A stretch of DNA of 8,178 bases from an uncultured Lachnospiraceae bacterium (GCA_902767065.1 CACXFW010000251.1:1-8178); one strand, 5' to 3'. Positions 1-6,634 are shown, counted from the stretch's first letter. A program made the numbers and translations. Notes: generated by a model from the letters alone, not told the origin.

Positions 1-449
1 TGCTCTATGTGCATGGAAATCATGACGGTGTCTACGCCTCGAAGAATCCGGACGGGTGCATCGACATAGACGGAAAAGTCTATAACTTCAACGGAATCCG
101 GATCTTCGGCCTGGGCGGATCCATGGCGTATAATGAAGGCCCTCACCAGTATACGGAGAGGCAGATGGCATCCCGGGTGTGGAAATCACGTCTTTCCCTT
201 ATCAGAAGCCACGGGTTTGATATCCTCCTGACACATGCGCCGATCCGCGGGGTCAATGATCAGGATGACCTGCCTCATATGGGGTTTCAGGTATTTGACG
301 CCCTTCTGGACAGATACAGGCCGCGTTATATGGTCCACGGTCATGTCCACATGAATTACGCCTACAATGTTCCCCGCACGATCATCCGCCATGATACAAC
401 CGTAATCAACGCGTATGAGCGGTATCTTCTTGACTATCAGGAGGAATAA
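1..449 (+). CDS. Metallophosphoesterase (calcineurin-like), 3' part only
   Basis: This is the C-terminal part of a calcineurin-like metallophosphoesterase; the gene begins upstream of the window, and the reading frame is open from base 3 (codons for L-Y-V-H-G-N-H-D). The GTG at position 9 is an internal valine codon, not a start, because it sits directly before the metal-binding GNHD motif that normally lies well inside these proteins. Numbering from that valine, the visible family motifs are GNHD (residues 3-6), the LLTHAP block (73-78) with a metal-ligand histidine, and GHVH (111-114), the last metal-binding motif. Such enzymes use a two-metal centre to hydrolyse phosphoester bonds. The substrate cannot be told from sequence; small-molecule phosphodiesters, nucleotides and phosphoproteins are all possible. 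No membrane segment is visible in the part present. The stop codon directly abuts the ATG of the ABC-F gene, so the two are very probably co-transcribed and translationally coupled. The family call is firm, the specific activity unknown. Confidence 0.9.
   Translation, partial: LYVHGNHDGVYASKNPDGCIDIDGKVYNFNGIRIFGLGGSMAYNEGPHQYTERQMASRVWKSRLSLIRSHGFDILLTHAPIRGVNDQDDLPHMGFQVFDALLDRYRPRYMVHGHVHMNYAYNVPRTIIRHDTTVINAYERYLLDYQEE
439..445 (+). promoter_or_regulatory. Ribosome binding site of the ABC-F gene
   Basis: AGGAGGA lies inside the last codons of the metallophosphoesterase, four bases before the ATG at 450. The spacing is short but the match to the anti-Shine-Dalgarno sequence is near-complete, and the upstream stop TAA directly precedes the ATG. 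This arrangement favours coupled translation of the two genes. Confidence 0.75.
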
Positions 450-2411
450 ATGATTCTCGCCTGTCACAATATCTGCAAAAGCTTTGGCACCGATGTCATT
501 TTAAAGGAAGCTTCCTTTCATATCGAAGCGCATGAGAAGGCCGCGCTGGTCGGCATCAACGGAGCCGGGAAGACCACACTTCTGAGAATCATCATGGGCC
601 AGGAGAGCGCGGATGACGGAGAGGTCACCTTTGCAAAAGGCGTGTCAGCCGGTTATCTCGCCCAGATGAATCTCCTTTCCGGGAACAGATCCATCTATGA
701 CGAAGTGGCGCTCGTGATGGAGAACGTCATCGAGATGGAGAAGCGTCTCAGGGAAATGGAAGAGCGGATGGATCAGGTTTCGGGGCATGACCTGGACCTT
801 CTGATGGAACACTACCACCAGACCCAGACGAACTTTGAGCAGATGGGCGGATATGCCTGGAAGAGCGAGATCTCCGGGGTACTGCGCGGACTCGGGTTTA
901 CGGAGGATGAGTTTGACAAGAAGGTGGACACCCTTTCCGGCGGGCAGAAAACCCGTGTTGCGCTGGGGAAGCTCCTTTTGTCCGCTCCGGATGTCATGCT
1001 TCTGGATGAGCCGACCAACCACCTGGACCTCAATTCCATCGAATGGCTGGAGAATTATCTTCTGAACTACCGCGGCGCGGTTCTGGTTGTGGCTCATGAC
1101 CGCTACTTTCTGAACAAAGTCGTCTCAAAGGTCATTGAGATCGATCAGGGAAGGGTCACTTCCTTTTCCGGTGATTACAGTGCCTATTCAGAGAAGAAAA
1201 AACAGCTCAGGCAGACACAGCTGCGTGCCTTTTGGAACCAGCAGGAGCAGATCCGTCATCAGGAAGAGGTCATTGCAAAGCTGAAGAGCTTCAACCGGGA
1301 AAAGTCCATCCGGCGCGCGGAGAGCCGGGAGAAAATGCTCAGTAAAATAGAGCGGCTGGAAAAACCTTCCCAGGAGCGCTCCGATATGCGTCTTACCCTG
1401 GAAGCCAGGGTGGAATCCGGAAAGGATGTCCTTTCCGTCTCGCATCTTTCCAAGTCCTTTGAGTTTCCCCTGTTTGAGGATCTGAATCTTGAGATCCGGC
1501 GCGGGGAGAAGGTTGCCCTGATCGGGAACAACGGAACCGGCAAGTCAACCCTTCTGAAGATCCTGATCGGGCAGATGGACGCCGATGAAGGAAGCGTCGT
1601 ATACGGGACCAATGTGCAGGTCGGATATTATGACCAGGAGCATCAGATCCTGCATCCGGAAAAAACGCTGTTTCAGGAGCTTATGGATGCCTGGCCGGAT
1701 CTGGGAAACACCAGGATCCGGGATACGCTTGCATCCTTCCTGTTTACCGGAGACGATGTCTTCAAGCTGGTTTCTGAGCTGTCCGGCGGGGAGCGGGGGA
1801 GGCTTTCTCTTGCAAAGCTGATGCTGTCACAGGCGAATCTCCTGATCCTCGACGAGCCGACCAATCACCTGGACATCCTGTCCAAGGAGATTCTGGAGGA
1901 TGCGATTTCCTCCTATACCGGTACGGTCCTGTGCGTTTCCCATGACCGGTGGTTCATCAACCGCATTGCCACGCGCATCTTGGACCTGACCGGACAGACG
2001 CTCGTTGGCTATCAGGGAAACTATGACTATTATCTGGAAAAAAAAGATGAGCTGACAAAGCGGTTTACCCATTCGCAGACCCATTCATCCGGCGGAGTGA
2101 TCCGCTCATCCAACACAGCTCATCTGTCCATGGCATCATCACCGGCCTCTTCCGATCTCTCTGCCGGAAAGACAGACTGGGAAAAGCAGAAAAGGGAGCA
2201 GGCTAAGACAAGGAAAAGGGAAGCCCGTCTGAAGGAGACGGAAGAGAAGATCGCATCCCTTGAGGAAAGCGACAGGGAGATAGACGAGGAGCTCTCCCGG
2301 GAGGAAGTCTTTACCGATCTGGAGCGGGTGACGCAGCTGACCAACCGGAAGGCGCAGATTGCCCTGCAGCTCGAAAAACTGTACGACGAATGGGCTGTGC
2401 TTGCAGAATAA
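450..2411 (+). CDS. ABC-F family ATPase, YdiF type
   Basis: This is a soluble ABC-F protein with two ATP-binding cassettes on one chain (653 residues) and no membrane domain. ABC-F proteins bind the ribosomal E site and act in translation; some protect ribosomes from antibiotics. The first cassette shows Walker A GINGAGKT (35-42), signature LSGGQ (162-166), Walker B with DEPTNHLD (186-193) and a switch histidine in VVAHDR (213-218). A charged stretch at about 90-130 fits the family's 'arm' insertion. The linker between cassettes (about 245-315) is basic and helical, as expected for the part that reaches the P-site tRNA. The second cassette has Walker A GNNGTGKST (359-367), LSGGE (444-448), DEPTNHLD (468-475) and SHDR (497-500). 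A Ser/Thr-rich spacer (about 541-573) leads to a charged coiled-coil C-terminal domain (about 575-653). All ATPase residues look intact. Length and domain order match Bacillus subtilis YdiF (about 640 residues) better than shorter YkpA or YfmM. A resistance role is possible but unsupported. Confidence 0.95.
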   Translation: MILACHNICKSFGTDVILKEASFHIEAHEKAALVGINGAGKTTLLRIIMGQESADDGEVTFAKGVSAGYLAQMNLLSGNRSIYDEVALVMENVIEMEKRLREMEERMDQVSGHDLDLLMEHYHQTQTNFEQMGGYAWKSEISGVLRGLGFTEDEFDKKVDTLSGGQKTRVALGKLLLSAPDVMLLDEPTNHLDLNSIEWLENYLLNYRGAVLVVAHDRYFLNKVVSKVIEIDQGRVTSFSGDYSAYSEKKKQLRQTQLRAFWNQQEQIRHQEEVIAKLKSFNREKSIRRAESREKMLSKIERLEKPSQERSDMRLTLEARVESGKDVLSVSHLSKSFEFPLFEDLNLEIRRGEKVALIGNNGTGKSTLLKILIGQMDADEGSVVYGTNVQVGYYDQEHQILHPEKTLFQELMDAWPDLGNTRIRDTLASFLFTGDDVFKLVSELSGGERGRLSLAKLMLSQANLLILDEPTNHLDILSKEILEDAISSYTGTVLCVSHDRWFINRIATRILDLTGQTLVGYQGNYDYYLEKKDELTKRFTHSQTHSSGGVIRSSNTAHLSMASSPASSDLSAGKTDWEKQKREQAKTRKREARLKETEEKIASLEESDREIDEELSREEVFTDLERVTQLTNRKAQIALQLEKLYDEWAVLAE

Positions 2412-2485
2412 TATAGAGGAGCCAGATCCCGCTCGAGGTGCTGAATAATTACGAATAAACTATGGTTTACAGAGGAGGAAAGACC
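2412..2485 (+). other. Gap between ABC-F gene and purC with a small inverted repeat
   Basis: This 74-base gap shows no convincing promoter hexamers and no U-tract terminator. TAAAC (2456-2460) and GTTTA (2465-2469) form a five-base-pair inverted repeat with the loop TATG, just upstream of the purC ribosome binding site. Such a weak A/T-rich stem may be chance. No riboswitch-like conserved core was recognised. Confidence 0.3.
2471..2478 (+). promoter_or_regulatory. Ribosome binding site that decides the purC start
   Basis: AGAGGAGG ends seven bases before the ATG at 2486. An in-frame ATG at 2462 lies upstream of this site and has no comparable site of its own. The 2486 start also gives the usual family N-terminus, a short lead before SGKVREIYD. 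Confidence 0.85.
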
Positions 2486-3364
2486 ATGCAGGAATACAGG
2501 CCGGTCAAATCCGGAAAAGTCAGGGAGATCTATGATATCGGCGACAGCCTGATCATTACGGCGACAGACCGGATCTCCGCTTTCGATCATATTCTTGACA
2601 ACCAGATCGCCGGAAAGGGGGAGATTCTGACAAAGATGTCCGCCTTCTGGTTTGATTACACGAAGGATATCATTCCGAATCACATGATTTCCACCGATCA
2701 GGCGGATCTGCCTGAGTTCTTTCAACGTCCGGAGTTTTGCAAAAGCTCCATGAAGGTAAGAAAGCTGACCATGCTTCCCCTGGAGTGCATTGTACGTGGA
2801 TACATTACAGGCAGCGGCTGGGCCAGCTACCAAAAGACGGGAATGGTTTGCTCCATTTTGCTGGAAAAGGGACTGAAGGAGTCGCAGAAGCTCCCGGAAG
2901 CGATCTATACGCCTTCCACCAAAGCGGATCTTGGAGACCACGACGAGAATATATCCTACGAACAGTCTATTGACGTACTGGAAAAACAGTTCCCCGGACA
3001 GGGGGAGGAATATGCCCGTAAGCTGAAGGAAACGTCCCTGGCGCTATATCAAAAGTGCGCCTGTTACGCATTGTCGCGGGGAATCATCATCGCGGATACG
3101 AAGTTCGAGTTTGGTCTGGATGAAAACGGGGTTCTGACTCTCGGAGATGAGATGCTGACTCCGGACTCCTCAAGGTTCTGGCCGCTTGAAGGATACCGGG
3201 AAGGAGTATCCCAGCCTTCTTATGACAAGCAATATGTCCGCGACTATCTGAAAGCACACCCTGACGCAGGCTTGAGCCTCCCTGAGGATGTCATAGAGAA
3301 GACGATCCTGAGATACAAGGAAGCATACGAGCTGCTCGTTGACAAGAATATTGTTAAAAAGTAG
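2486..3364 (+). CDS. purC: Phosphoribosylaminoimidazole-succinocarboxamide synthase (SAICAR synthase)
   Basis: PurC catalyses the ATP-dependent joining of aspartate to CAIR to give SAICAR, a cytosolic step of de novo purine synthesis. The 292-residue product carries the family motifs in order: SGKVREIYD (9-17, nucleotide-binding region), ATDRISAFD (26-34), ECIVRGYITGSGW (100-112, signature region), GDHDEN (150-155), IADTKFEFG (202-210, metal and substrate region) and DEMLTPDSSRFW (221-232), followed by QPSYDKQYVRDYL (243-255). At 292 residues it is the long form, resembling yeast Ade1 (about 306), rather than the short form of about 240 typical of E. coli and B. subtilis. The start at 2486 was chosen for its strong ribosome binding site and family fit. 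No other purine gene is visible: it stands between the ABC-F gene and rex. No PurR operator or guanine riboswitch was recognised upstream. It may be read from the upstream genes or from an unrecognised promoter in the 74-base gap. Confidence 0.97.
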   Translation: MQEYRPVKSGKVREIYDIGDSLIITATDRISAFDHILDNQIAGKGEILTKMSAFWFDYTKDIIPNHMISTDQADLPEFFQRPEFCKSSMKVRKLTMLPLECIVRGYITGSGWASYQKTGMVCSILLEKGLKESQKLPEAIYTPSTKADLGDHDENISYEQSIDVLEKQFPGQGEEYARKLKETSLALYQKCACYALSRGIIIADTKFEFGLDENGVLTLGDEMLTPDSSRFWPLEGYREGVSQPSYDKQYVRDYLKAHPDAGLSLPEDVIEKTILRYKEAYELLVDKNIVKK

Positions 3365-3503
3365 AATAAGTGTGTTGCTTTGCTGACAGGATAAACCTGC
3401 AGATCCATGACTGAAGAATCTGCAGCTTTAAAAATCAGCAGACAAATGGTTCTACCCGTACAGGCAGAGAGGATCCGCGCATCTTAAAGGAGTACCGGCA
3501 CTT
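3365..3503 (+). other. Intergenic region upstream of rex
   Basis: Apart from the hairpin at 3393-3429, this 139-base region holds the rex ribosome binding site AAAGGAG (3486-3492, 11 bases before the ATG, slightly long spacing). CTGACA (3383-3388) resembles a -35 hexamer, but no good -10 lies at the right distance. I see no full Rex operator palindrome. It is the longest gene-free stretch in the window and the most likely place for a promoter of the rex-alr cluster, which is inference. Confidence 0.4.
3393..3429 (+). terminator. Imperfect hairpin between purC and rex, possible terminator or regulatory stem
   Basis: The arms 3393-3404 (AAACCTGCAGAT) and 3418-3429 (ATCTGCAGCTTT) are complementary over 12 positions with one C-C mismatch (3396/3426), around a 13-base loop. 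The perfect core is CTGCAGAT/ATCTGCAG. It begins 28 bases after the purC stop. The bases after the stem read AAAAATC rather than a run of T on the + strand, so it is not a classical intrinsic terminator for purC. On the - strand the stem is likewise not followed by a run of T. It could be a weak terminator, an mRNA-end stabiliser, or an operator-like inverted repeat for rex. Confidence 0.4.
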
Positions 3504-4121
3504 ATGGAAAACAAAGGGATCTCGAAAGCTGTGATCAACCGTCTTCCGCGATATTACCGATATCTCGGCATGCTGATGGATCGAAAGACTGAGCGGATCT
3601 CATCCGCTGAACTCAGCAGGCAGATGAATGTCACTGCTTCACAGATCAGGCAGGATCTGAACCTGTTCGGCGGATTCGGCCAGCAGGGATATGGTTATAA
3701 TGTCTCCCATCTCTATGAAGAGATCGGAAAGATTCTCGGCCTGGACAGGGAGTATCACCTGATCGTGATCGGAGCCGGAAAGCTGGCCCGTGCAGTCGGC
3801 TGTTATGTGGGATTCCAGAAGCGGGGCTTCAGAGTGGAAGCGTATTTTGACCGGGATCCCGAAAAGCACCTGACCGACTCAATCCCGGTATATCCGCTCC
3901 GGGATCTTGGCTCTTATCTCAGGGATAACCCGACGGATATCGCAGTGATCGCGGTACCGGCGGAGGCGGCCAGGAGTGTGGTTCCTGTTCTGGATCAGGG
4001 CGGCGTGAGGGGAATCTGGAACTTTGCGCATACGGATCTTGAAGTGCCAGAGCATCTGACGGTTCAAAGTGTCCATCTGTCGGAGAGCCTGATGCAGCTT
4101 TCTTACAAGATCAATCATTGA
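3504..4121 (+). CDS. rex: Redox-sensing transcriptional repressor Rex
   Basis: Rex is a homodimeric repressor that binds DNA when NADH is low and releases it when NADH rises, controlling fermentation and respiration genes. The 205-residue length is normal for the family. The N-terminal winged helix (about 10-68) shows the hallmark RLPRYYRYL (13-21), ISSAELS (32-38), VTASQIRQDL (43-52) and FGGFGQQGYGYNV (55-67). The Rossmann NAD(H)-binding domain follows, with the loop GAGKLA at 90-95 and an acidic residue in YFDRD (114-118) where NAD-specific folds bind the adenosine ribose. IWNFAHTDLEVP (171-182) and the C-terminal VHLSESLMQLSYKI (190-203) match the domain-swapped helix region. An oddity is the glycine loop, which reads GxGxxA instead of the common Rex GxGxxG. 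The gene has AAAGGAG 11 bases upstream and ends 12 bases before alr, suggesting co-transcription. In B. subtilis rex also lies near the ABC-F gene ydiF. Confidence 0.97.
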   Translation: MENKGISKAVINRLPRYYRYLGMLMDRKTERISSAELSRQMNVTASQIRQDLNLFGGFGQQGYGYNVSHLYEEIGKILGLDREYHLIVIGAGKLARAVGCYVGFQKRGFRVEAYFDRDPEKHLTDSIPVYPLRDLGSYLRDNPTDIAVIAVPAEAARSVVPVLDQGGVRGIWNFAHTDLEVPEHLTVQSVHLSESLMQLSYKINH

Positions 4122-4133
4122 AGAGGCATTGAT

Positions 4134-5270
4134 ATGGAGCATAGAAGGGTGATAGCCCGGATCGATCTGGACGCGGTAGAGGCGAATTTTAGCAGTATGA
4201 GAGCGCGTCTTGATCATAAGACGCGTATGATTGCTGTCATCAAAACAGATGCATACGGACACGGTGCGGTCCGGATCGCGCAGCTGACCCAGGATTATGA
4301 ATATCTTTGGGGATTTGCCGTTGCAACCGTGGAAGAGGGCATGCAGCTTCGAAGCGCAGGGATCACGAAACCGATCCTGATCCTCGGATATGTCTTTCCG
4401 GAGGATTATGAAACGGTCGTAACTGCCGGCCTTCGTCCGGCTGTATTTAAGTATTCCATGGCATGCGCCCTGAATGAGGCGGCCGCGAAGGCCGGAAGGA
4501 AAGCGCCGATCCATCTCGCGGTCGATACCGGAATGTCCAGGATCGGCTTTCCGTATCTTGATGAGGGGGCCCGGCAGGCCGCTTCGGTTGCGAAGCTGGA
4601 ACATCTGTTCATAGAGGGCACCTTTACCCATTTTTCACGGGCGGATGAGGCAGACAAGACCTTTGCCCGCGTGCAGTTTGAGCGGTTTGGGCAGTTTGAG
4701 AGAATGCTGCGCGCTCTTGGCGTGGACCCCGGGATGAGGCATGTATGCAACAGCGCCGGGATTATGGAGCTTCCCGGATATCAGCTGGATGCGGTCCGTG
4801 CGGGGATTACCATCTATGGAATCTACCCGTCAGAAGAAGTGGACCGCAGCGTCATGAAGCTTCAAAGCGTCATGTCGCTGATCAGCCACATTGCCTTTAT
4901 CAAGGATCTTCCCGCCGGCTGTCCGATCAGCTATGGAGGCACATTTGTCACACAAAGAGCCAGCAGGATCGCTACCATTCCCGTGGGGTACGGTGACGGA
5001 TATCCAAGGCTTCTGTCCAATAAGGCTTCTGTCCTGATCCGTGGTAAGAGGGCGCCGATCGTCGGGCGGGTATGCATGGACCAGTTCATGGTGGATGTCA
5101 CGGATCTTGACGCGCAGGAGTTCGATCAGGTAACGCTGCTCGGAAAAGACGGGAACGACGAGATCACTGCGGATGAGCTTGGGCAGATCAGCGGCCGGTT
5201 CCCTTATGAGCTGACGTGCGATATCAACTCCCGTGTCCCAAGGTTCTACCTGCAGGAGGAGAAGATTTGA
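4134..5270 (+). CDS. alr: Alanine racemase, PLP-dependent
   Basis: Alanine racemase interconverts L- and D-alanine in the cytosol, supplying D-alanine for peptidoglycan. The 378-residue length is typical. The N-terminal barrel carries the PLP lysine K37 in AVIKTDAYGHG (34-44). HFSRADEAD (166-174) and NSAG (206-209) line the cofactor site. The C-terminal domain has the second catalytic base Y267 in ISYGGTF (265-271), then GYGDGYPR (285-292) and CMDQFMVDVT (314-323), the substrate-binding region. All expected catalytic residues are present, so the enzyme should be active. The start at 4134 gives the usual MxxxxxxARIDLDA lead; its ribosome binding site is weak (GAAGAGG, 4120-4126) and overlaps the rex stop, suggesting coupling to rex. 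The stop TGA shares its last base with the ATG of the next gene. Whether it is biosynthetic or catabolic cannot be told, but this context suggests the housekeeping enzyme. Confidence 0.97.
   Translation: MEHRRVIARIDLDAVEANFSSMRARLDHKTRMIAVIKTDAYGHGAVRIAQLTQDYEYLWGFAVATVEEGMQLRSAGITKPILILGYVFPEDYETVVTAGLRPAVFKYSMACALNEAAAKAGRKAPIHLAVDTGMSRIGFPYLDEGARQAASVAKLEHLFIEGTFTHFSRADEADKTFARVQFERFGQFERMLRALGVDPGMRHVCNSAGIMELPGYQLDAVRAGITIYGIYPSEEVDRSVMKLQSVMSLISHIAFIKDLPAGCPISYGGTFVTQRASRIATIPVGYGDGYPRLLSNKASVLIRGKRAPIVGRVCMDQFMVDVTDLDAQEFDQVTLLGKDGNDEITADELGQISGRFPYELTCDINSRVPRFYLQEEKI
5254..5260 (+). promoter_or_regulatory. Ribosome binding site that decides the start of the CBS-domain gene
   Basis: AGGAGGA lies inside the end of alr, nine bases before the ATG at 5270, which overlaps the alr stop (TGATG). 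This favours 5270 over the in-frame ATG at 5216, which lies deep within alr, has no clear site and would add 18 polar residues before the first membrane helix. Confidence 0.8.
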
Positions 5271-6622
5271 TGGGAGCAAGTCCCAGAGCGCTTTTATGGA
5301 TCGTGCTGTCATTGGTGCTGATCCTGATTGATGCCATGCAGATGGCTTACCATTCAGCTGTCAGCCAGCTTCTGGAGGCAGACCTTCAGCCGGATGAAGA
5401 GAAAGCCTGCGGGTTGAGCGCCTCCGCCGTCCGCCGGATCCGGTGGGATATGGACAATCCGGTCTGGCTGTTTCGCTCCGTGTGGTTCTGGCAGATTCTG
5501 ACAGCGGCGCTCGGCTGCGTGGCAGTGGGCTTCGTATGGAAGGACCACCCCGTTCTTTCTGCTTTCATTTTCGCTGCGCTGGTCTATCTTTTTGGAGCGT
5601 CCCTCCCCTATATTCTGGGGAAACAGTACAAGATAAGGATCGCGGGATCTTTGAGCGGAGTCTGCTCGCTCTTTACTTCTCTCTCGATGCCTTTCACCGG
5701 TGCTCTTTCCTTTCTTGCGGGACTTCCCGCAAGGCTGTCCGGCGTCGATCCGAAGAGCCTGGAGGATGAAGTAACGGAGGACGAGATCCTCTCCATGGTC
5801 AATGAGGGGCATGAACAGGGCTCGATCGATGAAGATGAAGCGGAGATGATCTCAAACATCTTCGAGCTTGACGACAAACAGGCACATGACATCATGACGC
5901 ACAGAGGGGAGATCGACGCACTGGAGTCGTCTGTATCCCTTGATGACGCGCTCCGTTATATGGTAAATGCACCCAACTCCAGGTTTCCGGTCTTTGAGGG
6001 GACCATCGACAATATTACCGGCGCTCTGTACCTGAAGGACGCGATGCTGTTCTATATGAAGGAGCAGTATCATGATCAGGGCATCGGACAGATTCCGCAT
6101 CTTTTGCGGGAAGTGAAGTTCATCCCCGAAACCGTGGATGTGGATGAACTGTTCCGGCAGATGCAGGAGAGCAGGAAGCAGATGGTGATCGTGGTCAACG
6201 AATATGGGGAGACCAGCGGTCTTGTTACGATGGAGGATATCCTGGAGGAAATCGTCGGGAATATCCTGGACGAATACGACAATGAGGAGAAGCTGATCGC
6301 GAAAGCGGGCGAGGGACATCTGAGAATGAACGGCAAGGCGCTTCTGGAGGATGTCAGCAAAGCGCTCGGGAAAACAGTCGATCAGGAAAACTATGATACG
6401 CTGAGCGGTTACCTCACTGAGAAACTGGGGCACATCCCGACTAAGGAGGACAGAGGGTTCGTCATCAGGGATCCTGAGCTGGGATACCTGTTCCGGATTC
6501 TGAGTATCAACGGAACAATGATCGGATGGCTTGATGTCACAAGGTCCGGAGCTGAGGCAGCGTCCGGAGAGCGCCGCGGCGCACAAGATGCTGAAAAGGA
6601 GAGGGCTTGGCCCGCACAATAA
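5270..6622 (+). CDS. HlyC/CorC-family membrane protein with DUF21-like region, CBS pair and CorC C-terminal domain
   Basis: This 450-residue protein has the CNNM/CorC layout, a family linked to Mg2+ efflux or ion homeostasis though often annotated 'hemolysin'. Four hydrophobic stretches (about 8-27, 67-89, 92-116 and 124-150) form a DUF21-like membrane region. An acidic linker helix (about 163-195, EDEVTEDEILSMVNEGHEQG) is characteristic of the family. The CBS pair spans about 196-327 and ends in the well-conserved VIVVNEYGETSGLVTMEDI (286-304). The CorC/HlyC transporter-associated domain (about 345-425) includes YDTLSGYL and ends near ISINGTMIGWLDV-like residues. The last 25 residues are a Ser/Ala/Glu/Arg-rich tail. 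The cytosolic part is canonical, but the membrane region is divergent: the usual FSxSExA motif near TM1 reads IDAMQMAY, and the usual GExxPK motif reads GASLPY, so ion binding may be altered. It is joined to alr by a one-base stop/start overlap. Family membership is firm; transport function is uncertain. Confidence 0.9.
   Translation: MGASPRALLWIVLSLVLILIDAMQMAYHSAVSQLLEADLQPDEEKACGLSASAVRRIRWDMDNPVWLFRSVWFWQILTAALGCVAVGFVWKDHPVLSAFIFAALVYLFGASLPYILGKQYKIRIAGSLSGVCSLFTSLSMPFTGALSFLAGLPARLSGVDPKSLEDEVTEDEILSMVNEGHEQGSIDEDEAEMISNIFELDDKQAHDIMTHRGEIDALESSVSLDDALRYMVNAPNSRFPVFEGTIDNITGALYLKDAMLFYMKEQYHDQGIGQIPHLLREVKFIPETVDVDELFRQMQESRKQMVIVVNEYGETSGLVTMEDILEEIVGNILDEYDNEEKLIAKAGEGHLRMNGKALLEDVSKALGKTVDQENYDTLSGYLTEKLGHIPTKEDRGFVIRDPELGYLFRILSINGTMIGWLDVTRSGAEAASGERRGAQDAEKERAWPAQ
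6544..6582 (+). repeat. Short direct repeat and 12-base palindrome in the tail of the CBS-domain gene
   Basis: GTCCGGAG occurs at 6544-6551 and 6562-6569, spaced 18 bases apart so that both copies are in the same codon phase and encode SGA and SGE. Directly after comes the perfect palindrome GCGCCGCGGCGC (6571-6582). Both lie in the low-complexity end of the gene, 60 to 98 bases before the yebC start. Confidence 0.6.
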
Positions 6623-6628
6623 GACAAG

Positions 6629-6634
6629 AAGGAG
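6629..6634 (+). promoter_or_regulatory. Ribosome binding site that decides the yebC start
   Basis: AAGGAG ends seven bases before the ATG at 6642. That start gives the near-invariant N-terminus (M-S-G-H-S-K). An in-frame ATG at 6531 lies inside the upstream gene and would add 37 residues not seen in the family. Confidence 0.9.

Noticed and set aside
645..1097. A 150-codon open frame on the - strand within the ABC-F gene
   Set aside because: It is fully embedded opposite a strongly conserved cassette; its translation has no coherent domain.
2120..2941. A 273-codon open frame on the - strand
   Set aside because: It spans the ABC-F 3' end and the purC 5' half antisense, has no family motif and a Ser-rich low-complexity translation typical of a shadow frame.
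3351..3374. TTGTTAA at 3351-3357 as half of a Rex operator
   Set aside because: The expected second half TTAACAA at the right spacing is not present (only about three of seven positions agree), and the half-site is part of the purC C-terminal codons.
3383..3412. CTGACA as a -35 element for a rex promoter
   Set aside because: No TATAAT-like hexamer lies 16-18 bases downstream; a promoter here remains possible but is not supported by both elements.
3879..4631. A 250-codon open frame on the - strand
   Set aside because: It is antisense to the rex-alr junction, is rich in Arg, His and Ile typical of shadow frames, and has no recognisable motif.
5216..5269. Upstream in-frame start for the CBS-domain protein
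   Set aside because: It would overlap alr by 55 bases, has no ribosome binding site and adds a polar, cysteine-containing lead without family support.
6601..6613. GGGC-TTG-GCCC hairpin at the end of the CBS-domain gene as a terminator
   Set aside because: The stem is only four base pairs, lies inside the coding region and lacks a following T run.
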